This document shows, piece by piece, positions 1-7,735 of a DNA stretch of 64,000 nt. Numbering within the stretch: the first letter of the stretch is position 1; every line of letters starts with the position of its first letter. Where the stretch lies: assembly GCA_964514235.1 (NCBI GenBank), contig CAZEPV010000002.1:1-64000 (forward strand), read 5' to 3'. This DNA comes from JAAYRQ01 sp035647235. Lineage in GTDB: Bacteria; Bacillota; Syntrophomonadia; Syntrophomonadales; Syntrophomonadaceae. The notes below the pieces were generated by a model. That model did no database searches and had not been told where the DNA came from. It was given only the letters and a program-made list of their open reading frames with translations. The position numbers and the translations under genes were made by a program.

Positions 1-52
1 CAGCGGACTGAAAATCCGCGTGTCGGTGGTTCAAGTCCGCCCCGAGGCACCA
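1..52 (+). tRNA. tRNA-Phe (GAA), 5' part missing
   Basis: The window opens inside this tRNA. The anticodon arm is complete: stem GCGGA/TCCGC with loop CTGAAAA, giving anticodon GAA. It is followed by a T arm with GGTTCAAGTCC and an encoded 3' ACCA. The acceptor 3' strand CCGAGGC implies a 5' strand GCCTCGG just left of the window. First member of a four-tRNA cluster. Confidence 0.93.
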
Positions 53-60
53 TGAAAAAT

Positions 61-135
61 GCGGAAGTGGCTCAGTGGTAGAGCATCGCCTTGCCAAGGC
101 GAGGGTCGCGAGTTCGAATCTCGTCTTCCGCTCCA
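61..135 (+). tRNA. tRNA-Gly (GCC)
   Basis: Complete cloverleaf. Acceptor GCGGAAG pairs with CTTCCGC, the anticodon stem is TCGCC/GGCGA with loop TTGCCAA (anticodon GCC), the T loop is GTTCGAATC, and the end is encoded TCCA. It starts 8 bases after the tRNA-Phe end, so the two are probably processed from one transcript. Confidence 0.97.
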
Positions 136-248
136 TTTGATATCACAGGCGTTACAGTAAAGTAACGCTTTTAAATTTCAAATATGCTCTGTCTTGTAAT
201 AATGGATGAAAATTGATATAATTATCCTTGCTTAAAATAAAAATACTA

Positions 249-324
249 GGGCGGGTGGCGAAGAGGCTAACGCTGTGGTCTGCAAAATCACCATTCACCG
301 GTTCAAATCCGGTTCCGCCCTCCA
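249..324 (+). tRNA. tRNA-Cys (GCA)
   Basis: Acceptor GGGCGGG pairs with TCCGCCC (one G-T), the anticodon loop is CTGCAAA (anticodon GCA), the T arm is CCGGTTCAAATCCGG, and the 3' end TCCA is encoded. The 113 bases between this and tRNA-Gly hold no gene I can support. Confidence 0.96.
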
Positions 325-475
325 TATTCTTAATAATATAGTTAAAGTTGTTATTCTGCACTAGAACCTAGCTAGCAGATTTTTTTATGAATTAGGCAGG
401 TAAAAATGCTTGCATATTTCAAATAGACTTGATATACTAGATTTTGCCCATTACAAAAGTAATGATTTAAAACGT

Positions 476-564
476 GCCCGGGTGGCGGAATAGGCAGACG
501 CACAGGACTTAAAATCCTGCGAGGTTCATCCCTCGTGCCGGTTCGACCCCGGCCTCGGGCACCA
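476..564 (+). tRNA. tRNA-Leu (UAA)
   Basis: Class II tRNA with a long variable arm. Acceptor GCCCGGG pairs with CTCGGGC (G-T allowed), the anticodon stem is CAGGA/TCCTG with loop CTTAAAA (anticodon TAA), the T arm is CCGGTTCGACCCCGG, and the 3' end ACCA is encoded. Last tRNA of the cluster; a terminator-like hairpin follows. Confidence 0.97.
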
Positions 565-578
565 TCTAAGCCTAGTAG

Positions 579-601
579 ACCAGCAGAAGCTGGTTTTTTG
601 T
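579..601 (+). terminator. Terminator of the tRNA cluster
   Basis: Stem CCAGC/GCTGG with loop AGAA followed by six T residues, 15 bases after tRNA-Leu. Confidence 0.75.
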
Positions 602-860
602 TTTTCTAATATATGCATATAAAATCCTTGATTAACCCACTTTTGCAAAAATTTTCGTCCCTGATTCGCCCAAAATGTTTTACCTAGTTTTGTCATATTG
701 TTCAGTAAAATGTAGGTTATTTTTTATGGCAAAAGTCAAACATAATATGAGGGAATCATTTGAATAGTTAAAATTTAATAGATTTATGTAATAAAAAGAG
801 GATTTATGTCTAGAGAATAGAAGCTTAGAAATGATAATATTTGAGGGTGTGAATATTTTA

Positions 861-2222
861 ATGAATTATTTATCCGTTTACAAAGAAAAACTTGTTACTG
901 CAAGCCAGGCAGCTAAACTAATTAATTCTGGTGATACAGTAATGTATGCTAGTTTTCTAGGTAGACCTTATGATTTTGATATTGAACTTGCTTTACGTAA
1001 AGAGAAACTAAATGATGTAAAGATTATCAGTTGTGGTGGAATGCAACCTACTGAATTGCATACTCCCATAGTTGATGATAGTCATGAACACTTTGTTTGT
1101 AGTAGTTGGTTTTTAGATGCAACTGACCGTAAAACCCACGATAACTATACTATGTTTTATCATCCAGTTCAGTTTAGCCAATTGCAGGATATTATAAGTA
1201 GTGATAGTTTTGCACTAGATGTCTATGTGCAACAAGTCAGCCCTATGGATCCATATGGGTATTTTTCCTTTGGACCCGCCAACACCTATAGTCTGGAAAG
1301 TTGTTTTAAGGCTGATCTAGTAATATTAGAAATTAATAATAATATTCCTCGTATTCCAGGTGGATCTGAAGATGCTGTTCATATTACTCAGGTGGATTAT
1401 TTAATCGAGGGATCTAATAAACCCCTATATTCTATTCCGGTAAAAACGGATTATAATCAAGTAGATGAAAAGATGGCTAATTATATATTGGAGGAGATAG
1501 AAGATAAATCCTGCTTACACTTAGGCATTGGGGCTTTGCCCAATACCTTGGGGATATTATTATGTGAATCCGATCTGAAGGATTTAGGTGTACATACTGA
1601 AATGTATACTGATTCTATGACTCAATTATTCGAAATGGGCATAATCACAAATAAATACAAGAATATAGATAGAGGGAAAATAGCCTTTTCCTTTGCCCTT
1701 GGGACTAGGGAAAATTATGATTTTATGCATCTTAACCCCTTGATGGCTAGCCATTGTGGTAGGTATACTAATAATCCCCGTATCATTGGGCTTAATGATA
1801 AGGTGGTAGCTATTAATAACATTTTACAGATTGATTTATTTAGTCAGGTATGTTCGGAAAGTTTTGGTACTAGGCAGATTTCAGGTACTGGGGGACAGTT
1901 AGACTTTGTAACTGGTGCCATGTATTCTAATGGGGGCAAAAGTTTCCTATGCCTGAATAGTACTTTTGTAGATAAGCAGGGCAATACACATTCCCGTATT
2001 GTGCCAACTTTGAAGGAAGGCAGTATCGTTACTGCCCCTAGGACTGCAGTAGATTACATTGTTACAGAGTATGGAAAAGTGCGTTTGAGGGGAGAATCAA
2101 CCTGGCGTCGCACGGAATTACTAATTAGCATTGCCCATCCAGATTTTAGGGATGAGTTGATTAAAAAAGCTGAGGAAATGAAAATTTGGCGCAGAAGTAA
2201 TAAAATGTTGTCTATATTCTAG
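861..2222 (+). CDS. Acetyl-CoA hydrolase/transferase family CoA-transferase (4-hydroxybutyrate/butyrate CoA-transferase-like)
   Basis: This 453-residue protein belongs to the family of 4-hydroxybutyrate, butyryl-CoA:acetate and succinyl-CoA:acetate CoA-transferases, which move CoA between carboxylic acids through a glutamyl-CoA enzyme intermediate. The sequence shows the family N-terminus (KLVTASQAAKLINSGD), an HTEM segment whose Glu is the likely catalytic residue by family comparison, and the glycine-rich SGTGGQLDFV loop near residue 350. An in-frame ATG lies at 831, but ATG 861 has GAGGGTG upstream and matches the usual N-terminus, so 861 was chosen. It is monocistronic, closed by a terminator at about 2251. 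The acyl substrate cannot be told from sequence; the thiolase and Etf genes far downstream make a role in short-chain acid metabolism plausible. Confidence 0.88.
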   Translation: MNYLSVYKEKLVTASQAAKLINSGDTVMYASFLGRPYDFDIELALRKEKLNDVKIISCGGMQPTELHTPIVDDSHEHFVCSSWFLDATDRKTHDNYTMFYHPVQFSQLQDIISSDSFALDVYVQQVSPMDPYGYFSFGPANTYSLESCFKADLVILEINNNIPRIPGGSEDAVHITQVDYLIEGSNKPLYSIPVKTDYNQVDEKMANYILEEIEDKSCLHLGIGALPNTLGILLCESDLKDLGVHTEMYTDSMTQLFEMGIITNKYKNIDRGKIAFSFALGTRENYDFMHLNPLMASHCGRYTNNPRIIGLNDKVVAINNILQIDLFSQVCSESFGTRQISGTGGQLDFVTGAMYSNGGKSFLCLNSTFVDKQGNTHSRIVPTLKEGSIVTAPRTAVDYIVTEYGKVRLRGESTWRRTELLISIAHPDFRDELIKKAEEMKIWRRSNKMLSIF

Positions 2223-2250
2223 GATCTAGCTCCTAAAATTAATCTAAATA

Positions 2251-2281
2251 AAAAAACCGCTTTTTTGGAAGCGGTTTTTAA
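2251..2281 (+). terminator. Terminator of the CoA-transferase gene
   Basis: AAAAACCGCTT pairs with AAGCGGTTTTT around a short loop, giving a U-rich 3' side. The A-rich 5' side means it could also end the minus-strand RNase P RNA transcript, whose 3' end is 10 bases away. Confidence 0.85.
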
Positions 2282-2290
2282 TTTCTTATA

Positions 2291-2706
2291 GTAAGTAAAT
2301 CTATAAGCGGAGTTCTGTATTAGATAGTCATCTATCTTGGATGTTAGTTACCTAACATCTCTAGCAACCTAACCCGGGAATAAAGCGGGCCACTTTTAAA
2401 TTCCTCTATTCGGTCTTGCTCCAGATGGGGTTTGCCTAGCCATTTAGTTGCCTAAATGCTGGTGAGCTCTTACTTCACCTTTCCACCCTTACCTGGCACT
2501 CAATAAGCTATTATAATATCAGTTTAAAGTTGAATAATACAAGTTAAATCTGTCATACTAGTTGATAATAGGTTATTGAGCACCAGGCGGTTTATTTCTG
2601 TGGCACTTTCCTTGGGGTCACCCCCACTGGTCGTTATCCAGCATCCTTGCCCTATGGAGCTCCGACTTTCCTCGAGCCTAAGCTCGCGACTATCTGATTT
2701 ACTTAC
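2291..2706 (-). ncRNA. rnpB: RNase P RNA (catalytic M1-type RNA)
   Basis: Read on the minus strand, the region shows the conserved RNase P RNA core: a GAGGAAAGTC block near the 5' end, the complement of CACTTTCCTTGGGGT, the complement of TCTTGCTCCA, and ACAGAACTCCGCTTAT near the 3' end. The ends pair as a P1 helix: GTAAGTAAATC (2696-2706 read minus) with GATTTACTTAC (2291-2301). Length is about 416 nt. An AT-rich stretch at 2494-2586 is flanked by CCTGGCACTCAATAA and TTATTGAGCACCAGG, which pair almost fully and look like an extended P12-type arm. The RNA processes tRNA 5' ends together with RnpA. Confidence 0.93.
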
Positions 2707-2912
2707 ATCAAAGCAATAAATAGTATATACTATTATGTAAGCTATTGTAAAGTAAAAAAATAATGGAATTTAGTAAAAAATATATCATAAAGAGCAGGAA
2801 AAATCTTATTTATAAAGAATAAAAGAATAGTAGATGACAAATATAATTTTAATTATATTTTAATAAATTTTAATACGGGAATGTGACTAAGAAAATGGAG
2901 GGAGGGAATAGC

Positions 2913-3230
2913 TTGTTTATATTTGGCACGGATGCACCTGGGGGACTGGAATCAATATTGACTCTTGCAGGAATAATTTTAGCCACGTATATCTTTTTGA
3001 AATTTTGTACGTGGGCTAAAGGCTTTGAACTTTCAGGTCAAGTAAAAAAAGTTTTATTTATTTTGACTGGACTAGGTTTAATAGTATTTAATGTCTTATA
3101 TGCGATAGGTAATAAATTTATTAATGAAGGTAATTTAAATTTTGCAACTATCGCCTTGGTAAGTGCAATAATTTGGATATTTATTTTTGCATTTGCTTTA
3201 ATGGCTGAAACTAAAACGGAGACGGAGTAA
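2913..3230 (+). CDS. Small membrane protein, three predicted TM helices
   Basis: No family is recognised. The roughly 105-residue product has hydrophobic stretches near residues 14-32, 46-66 and 79-98 and a short acidic tail (ETKTETE), so it is most likely an integral membrane protein with three helices. The start is decided by the ribosome site: GGAGGGAGG at 2898-2906 sits 6-7 bases before TTG 2913. The frame extends upstream to ATG 2895 and GTG 2883, but those lack comparable sites and the purine block would then be coding. It stands alone between the divergent RNase P RNA gene and a strong terminator. Function unknown. Confidence 0.65.
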   Translation: MFIFGTDAPGGLESILTLAGIILATYIFLKFCTWAKGFELSGQVKKVLFILTGLGLIVFNVLYAIGNKFINEGNLNFATIALVSAIIWIFIFAFALMAETKTETE

Positions 3231-3235
3231 ATACA

Positions 3236-3273
3236 TTACAAATAGGCGGCTAAGGCCGCCTATTTGTATCTAT
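3236..3273 (+). terminator. Terminator hairpin
   Basis: Strong perfect stem ACAAATAGGCGGC/GCCGCCTATTTGT with a short loop directly after the small membrane protein gene. The 3' side is T-rich but lacks a long T run, so termination may be moderate. Confidence 0.65.
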
Positions 3274-3314
3274 AATAATATTTAATCAACAATATTTAGT
3301 GAAGGGAGACAGAA

Positions 3315-4016
3315 ATGGTGCAAGAAGTATCTACACATAAAATCTATCAGTATTTTACAGAAGGCGGTTTTGTGGAAAAAGACGATTTAATAATTAATGA
3401 ACATTCTTTTGAACTTTTAATAGATGGGGAATATCATGCTACTTATAATTGTACCCCTTCATTACTAGAGGAGTTAATAATAGGTAACCTAGTTATTAAT
3501 AAACTGATAAATCATGTTGCAGATCTTACCTTCGAGGAAATAAATAAGAATTACATAAAAACTAGGCTTCATAAGCAGACTGGCTTGGAATATAAGGTTC
3601 CTGATGTAGATATGAGGATTAGGGCGGGACAAATCTTGGCCTTAATGGATAAACATTTGGATAGTTCCCCATTACATAAAAGTACGGGTGGAACCCATGT
3701 TATGAGCCTGGCTAATAATGATGAAATTATATTCTCCTGCCAAGATATTGGACGCCATAACGCACTAGATAAACTTTACGGTTATTGTCTGAAAAATAAT
3801 ATAGATCTTAGCGATAAAATCCTATTTAGCAGTGGTAGAATTACTAAAGAAATTTGCCTAAAACTTATTAATATAGGTATAAAAATTATGGTCTCCCGTG
3901 CTACGGTGAGCAGTATGGCAATCGAGTTAGCCCATAGACACAATCTAACTTTAATAGGTTTTGCCAGGGGTAACCGTTTTAATCTTTACACCCACCCATA
4001 CAGAATTTTAGAATAG
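3315..4016 (+). CDS. FdhD-like protein lacking the CxxC sulfur-transfer loop
   Basis: The 233-residue protein has the FdhD fold signatures: STGGTHVMSL, the nucleotide-pocket motif CQDIGRHNALDKL, LFSSGRITKE, and SRATVSSMAIELA...LIGFARG near the C-terminus. FdhD proteins transfer sulfur from a cysteine desulfurase to the Mo/W-bis-MGD cofactor of formate dehydrogenases using cysteines in a CGxCG loop. That loop is absent here; the equivalent region (about residues 82-98) has no cysteine at all. The cysteines present lie elsewhere (YNC, FSCQ, GYC, EIC). The gene is 11 bases upstream of the ferredoxin/ASKHA gene and probably translated from the same mRNA. A classical FdhD sulfurtransferase role is therefore doubtful; cofactor binding or a task tied to corrinoid-enzyme activation is inference. 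RBS AAGGGAGA at 3301. Confidence 0.75.
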   Translation: MVQEVSTHKIYQYFTEGGFVEKDDLIINEHSFELLIDGEYHATYNCTPSLLEELIIGNLVINKLINHVADLTFEEINKNYIKTRLHKQTGLEYKVPDVDMRIRAGQILALMDKHLDSSPLHKSTGGTHVMSLANNDEIIFSCQDIGRHNALDKLYGYCLKNNIDLSDKILFSSGRITKEICLKLINIGIKIMVSRATVSSMAIELAHRHNLTLIGFARGNRFNLYTHPYRILE

Positions 4017-4027
4017 GAGTCTATTTT

Positions 4028-5851
4028 ATGTTAGAAGAACAAATAGCGGTAACTATTATAAGACCTAATCAAAAGGAATATACGCTATGGGCATTTAAAG
4101 GACAGACGGTTTATGATATTTTACTTTTGCAACATTTTGAACAGGAAGGCTATTGTGGTGGAAATGGTATTTGTGGTAAATGTAAGTTAAAAGCTATCGG
4201 ACAGTTGAGTGAAATTACTGAAACTGAACGGGAAATGTTGTTACCAGAGGAAATGAAGCATAATATAAGATTGGCTTGCAGGGCTATAATTAATGGCCCT
4301 GTAACAGTTTATATCGATGATTATACTTCTTACTACGAATCTTTATTACATCACGGTATCGAAAACAATCTAGAAACTAAGCAAGTAAAAATACAAAGAT
4401 TTTTTATATCGGGATTAGATAAATCATTTCCGATTCCTATTCACCGCCGTATTTCTGAGGCCTTAGCTAGCTATGAAGTTAATTTAACCCCCGATAATAT
4501 TAACGAATTATTAGCAATTGATAGGGCTGGTAGACCTACCCTTCAACTTTATGGGACTATATTTGCCGAAAAATATGTGAAATACGTAAGTAGGATTATG
4601 GAAGGTGTTTATGGGCTAGCACTAGATTTAGGTAGCACTAGCCTTTTCGGGGCCTTAGTTAATTTAGTCGATGGACAGGTTGTGGCCGTTTCTTCCAAAG
4701 CTAATATGCAAAGAATCTATGGTGCTGATATAATATCACGCTTAAGTTATTCCTTGGAATCAAAAGAGGGGGAGGACAACCTACACCAAATTTTAATAAA
4801 CAATGTTAATAGTATTATTGAAGAATTAGCTGGGATGGCAGATATATTACCTAGGCAAATTTATAATTATACAATAGTAGGTAATCCAGTTATGCTTCAT
4901 TTTTTAACTAGAATTAGTGTAAAAGGCTTGGCCCAGTTTCCCTATTTGGGAGGATTTGTGGATGAATTAGAATTTCTAGCCAAAGATTTAGGGATTATTG
5001 GACACCAATGGGCAAAACTCCATATTCTACCCCAAATTGGTGGCTTTATTGGTGCAGACACTATGGGTGTCTTGTTAAATTTGGAGGATGTCAAGTCTTG
5101 CTATATGATGGTTGATATAGGGACCAATGGTGAAATTGTCTTACATAAAAACGGGCAAGCTTGGGCAACTTCTGCCGCAGCGGGACCAGCTTTTGAAGGT
5201 GGGCAAATAAGTTCCGGCATTAGGGCTAGTCAGGGTAGTATTGATAAGGTCTATGTAGATGACAATGGGGAGTTTATATTTAACATTATAGGGAATGGGC
5301 CTGTACGTGGTATTTGTGGCTCAGGGATAATTGACTTAGTTGCTTCCTTGCTTGCAACTAATTACATTGATAAAAACGGAATTATTCAGGAAGCAGAGGA
5401 TAAACAATTAAGAGCATTAAATTATGAAAATGAACGACAATTGGTTATATATGACAAGGATGATATATTGCCTGGTAAACCAATCCTGTTTACCCAGGAA
5501 GACGTTAGACAGGTTCAATTGGCTAAAAGTGCCATTAGGACCGCTATGGACTTATTATTAGAAGTTGCGAAAATAGATTATGCAGAATTAGACAATATAT
5601 ACTTGGCTGGTGCATTTGGGAATTATTTAAATCCAGCCAACTCTATTGCTATTGGCCTGCTCCCCCCAATTCAGCCTAATAAGGTTATTAATATAGGTAA
5701 CGCTGCAGCTAATGGGGCTATACTAGCTTTACTTTTTCCCGAGAAAATAGCAGATGCTAGTAATTTAGCCCGTAAGATAGAATACCTTGAATTGGCTAAT
5801 TCACCTAATTTTCAGGAGCACTTTTTAGCCAATTTGAATTTTGGAGAGTGA
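4028..5851 (+). CDS. RACE-type activator: 2Fe-2S ferredoxin + ASKHA domain (reductive activator of corrinoid enzymes)
   Basis: The 607-residue protein begins with a plant-type [2Fe-2S] ferredoxin domain with ligands C43, C49, C52 and C84 (C-x5-C-x2-C-x31-C), followed by a linker and the DUF4445/ASKHA ATPase-like domain with phosphate motifs LALDLGSTSLFG near residue 197 and MMVDIGTNGEIV near 360. RACE proteins use ATP hydrolysis to re-reduce cob(II)alamin in corrinoid methyltransferase systems. No corrinoid protein or methyltransferase lies in this window, so the target must be elsewhere. It follows the FdhD-like gene by 11 bases with an AGGAG site. Length is typical of the family. Function by family is good; the target is unknown. 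Confidence 0.85.
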   Translation: MLEEQIAVTIIRPNQKEYTLWAFKGQTVYDILLLQHFEQEGYCGGNGICGKCKLKAIGQLSEITETEREMLLPEEMKHNIRLACRAIINGPVTVYIDDYTSYYESLLHHGIENNLETKQVKIQRFFISGLDKSFPIPIHRRISEALASYEVNLTPDNINELLAIDRAGRPTLQLYGTIFAEKYVKYVSRIMEGVYGLALDLGSTSLFGALVNLVDGQVVAVSSKANMQRIYGADIISRLSYSLESKEGEDNLHQILINNVNSIIEELAGMADILPRQIYNYTIVGNPVMLHFLTRISVKGLAQFPYLGGFVDELEFLAKDLGIIGHQWAKLHILPQIGGFIGADTMGVLLNLEDVKSCYMMVDIGTNGEIVLHKNGQAWATSAAAGPAFEGGQISSGIRASQGSIDKVYVDDNGEFIFNIIGNGPVRGICGSGIIDLVASLLATNYIDKNGIIQEAEDKQLRALNYENERQLVIYDKDDILPGKPILFTQEDVRQVQLAKSAIRTAMDLLLEVAKIDYAELDNIYLAGAFGNYLNPANSIAIGLLPPIQPNKVINIGNAAANGAILALLFPEKIADASNLARKIEYLELANSPNFQEHFLANLNFGE

Positions 5852-5881
5852 AGTTTTTTTAAATTATAAGGAGGGAAATAA

Positions 5882-6640
5882 ATGAAATTGGAAAGTAGGG
5901 TGGCCATAATAACTGGCGGTGGTACTGGTATAGGTCGGCAGGCAGCTATTGATATGGCCCTAGAGGGTGCTAAGGTTCTAGTAATGGGTAGGAGAATCGA
6001 ACCCTTAGAGGAAACTGTTGCCCAGATAGCTAAAGCTGGTGGGACTGCTTTAGCTTTATCGAGTGATGTTACCAAAAGGGAAGATATTGAAGGCGCCAGG
6101 GATTTAGTAAAGAAAACTTGGGGAAGATTGGACATATTAGTTAATAATGCGGGTTCTGGCATGAGAAAACCTTTCCTAGAAACAAGCATAGAAGAATTTG
6201 ATTATCTATATAAGATAGACTTGAAAAGTGTTTTCGAAGTGACTCAAGTAATGCTTCCCTTGATGCAGGAAAGTGGTGGCGGTAGTATTATCAATATTTC
6301 TTCTATTCTAGGTGTATTAGGTTCTAGGGATTCCTCAGCTTATTGTGCTATGAAAGGTGGCGTAGTTCAACTTACCCGAGCTTTGGCCGCGGAATTAGGC
6401 CCAGAAGTAAGGGTCAATTGTCTATGCCCTTCGCATATCGTGACACCGATGATGCAATTTGAAATTGATAGGTTGGAAGCAGCAGGGAAAATGGATAAAC
6501 TAAATCGACTATTTCCCATGAAAAGGGTAGGATACCCAGAAGATATGTCGGGCAGTATCATATTCTTTGCCTCTGATGATTCCAAATGGCTAACTGGCAA
6601 TATTTTCATGGTTGATGGGGGTTTGTCCTGTTACTGTTAA
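5882..6640 (+). CDS. Short-chain dehydrogenase/reductase (FabG-like)
   Basis: Classical SDR of 252 residues. The NAD(P) Rossmann motif TGGGTGIG is at residues 11-18, NNAG at about 89-92, catalytic Ser in the NISS segment near 140 and YxxxK (YCAMK) near 154. The sequence resembles 3-oxoacyl-ACP reductases and glucose/alcohol SDRs; substrate cannot be assigned. The arginine in GRRIEP near the end of strand beta-2 suggests NADPH preference (inference). RBS AAGGAGGG at 5870 with a good ATG. It starts 30 bases after the RACE gene and ends in a terminator, so it may be the third gene of that operon. Confidence 0.88.
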   Translation: MKLESRVAIITGGGTGIGRQAAIDMALEGAKVLVMGRRIEPLEETVAQIAKAGGTALALSSDVTKREDIEGARDLVKKTWGRLDILVNNAGSGMRKPFLETSIEEFDYLYKIDLKSVFEVTQVMLPLMQESGGGSIINISSILGVLGSRDSSAYCAMKGGVVQLTRALAAELGPEVRVNCLCPSHIVTPMMQFEIDRLEAAGKMDKLNRLFPMKRVGYPEDMSGSIIFFASDDSKWLTGNIFMVDGGLSCYC

Positions 6641-6656
6641 TAATGAATGGCTTGAT

Positions 6657-6702
6657 TATCTCCCTAACTAGTTGGATTAAGCTGGTTAGGGAGATTTTTA
6701 GT
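6657..6702 (+). terminator. Terminator after the SDR gene
   Basis: Stem ATCTCCCTAAC/GTTAGGGAGAT around a 14-16 base loop followed by TTTTTAG. Confidence 0.8.
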
Positions 6703-6776
6703 TAGGACTAGCCATAGGTATGATTATATTTACGCTGGCAAAAAAGAAAGTAGGGGCCTCTGTGGAAAAAATCTAC

Positions 6777-6884
6777 TTATCTCCCCCCTACTTTTGCTAT
6801 TTCTTGACCAATCGTCTTTTTGATTTCTCTATTTACCTTATATATATCCTTATCTTCAAATTCAAAAAGTAAATTGTACTGCAT
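6777..6884 (-). CDS. Possible 35-residue protein in the 6641-6945 gap
   Basis: The gap between the SDR and PHP genes holds one small minus-strand frame: ATG at 6884, TAA at 6777, 35 residues starting MQYNLLFEFEDKD and ending in a basic KVGGR. An AAGG element lies 4-5 bases before the ATG, which is weak. Downstream on the same strand AAAGTAGGGG pairs with CCCCTACTTT and is followed by CTTTTTT, as expected of a terminator, which is the main reason for listing it. No homologue is recognised. It could equally be a chance frame. Confidence 0.3.
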   Translation of the reverse strand: MQYNLLFEFEDKDIYKVNREIKKTIGQEIAKVGGR

Positions 6885-6945
6885 AAACCTTGATTTTGCC
6901 AGTTTTTAATGCTTTAATTGTTTATTGGGAATATAGGAGGAAATT

Positions 6946-7713
6946 ATGATGAGAGTAGATTATCATGTTCATGTTGTGGCTCATGGGGAATATGATTATA
7001 GCTTAGAATGGTTAAGCAAATATGTTAATAGGGCTAAGGAAATGCACTTGGATGAAATCGGTTTTTCTGAACATGATGAATTTATATCCAAAATAGATGA
7101 TAAGCTAATTAATGATTTAAAGCAGGCACATCCAGATATAGCAATTAAATTGGGCCTTGAGCTTGATTATATTCCTAAAAGGGAAGAAGATATCACGGCC
7201 TTGAGCGGTTCAAAAAACTTTGACTATTTAATTGGTTCGGTTCATTTTATCAATGGGTGGGGCTTTGATCACCCCGATTATAAACATAAATTTGCTGATT
7301 ATGATATAGATATTATTTATCAGCAATACTTTGATTTGGTTGATAAGGCGGTTAAATCTAATTTATTTGATGTAGTAGGACATTTAGATTTGATAAAAAT
7401 CTGGGGACATAGGCCAAGAAAAAAAGGAATTATAGACTATATAAAGCCTGTCTTATCTAGTATTAAAGATGCTGATTTAGTTGTAGAATTAAATAGTGCT
7501 GGACTGCGCAAGGAAGTCGGGGAAATATATCCCCAATATGAAATAATCAGTTTAATGAAAGAGATGGGTATTAATATTACTTTAGGATCAGATGCCCATC
7601 ACCCTAATCAAGTTGGATTAGATATAGATAAGTTAGTCTTTTGGGCTAAAAAAGCTGGTTATAATAAAATTGTCAGTTTTGATAAAAGGGAGAAAACCCT
7701 ATTACCCCTATAA
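6946..7713 (+). CDS. PHP-domain histidinol-phosphatase family protein (HisJ-like)
   Basis: The 255-residue protein is a polymerase-and-histidinol-phosphatase (PHP) TIM barrel hydrolase. Metal-ligand motifs are visible in order: DYHVHVVAHGE at the N-terminus, SEHDEF near 41-46, GLELDY near 69, IGSVHF near 97-102, VGHLDL near 145-150 and LGSDAHHP near 218-225. HisK/HisJ-type members dephosphorylate histidinol phosphate in histidine synthesis, but no his gene is near, so other phosphoester substrates are possible. RBS AGGAGG at 6935 supports ATG 6946. It ends 22 bases before the exchanger gene. Confidence 0.82.
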   Translation: MMRVDYHVHVVAHGEYDYSLEWLSKYVNRAKEMHLDEIGFSEHDEFISKIDDKLINDLKQAHPDIAIKLGLELDYIPKREEDITALSGSKNFDYLIGSVHFINGWGFDHPDYKHKFADYDIDIIYQQYFDLVDKAVKSNLFDVVGHLDLIKIWGHRPRKKGIIDYIKPVLSSIKDADLVVELNSAGLRKEVGEIYPQYEIISLMKEMGINITLGSDAHHPNQVGLDIDKLVFWAKKAGYNKIVSFDKREKTLLPL

Positions 7714-7735
7714 GATTTATAAAGGAGATAAAGGC

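Noticed and set aside
152..361. Minus-strand 69-residue frame containing GGTGFEPV across tRNA-Cys
   Set aside because: It is the antisense reading of a tRNA gene, a well-known source of false peptides.
5812..6189. 125-residue minus-strand frame across the RACE/SDR junction
   Set aside because: Overlaps two well-supported genes on the other strand and shows no family features.
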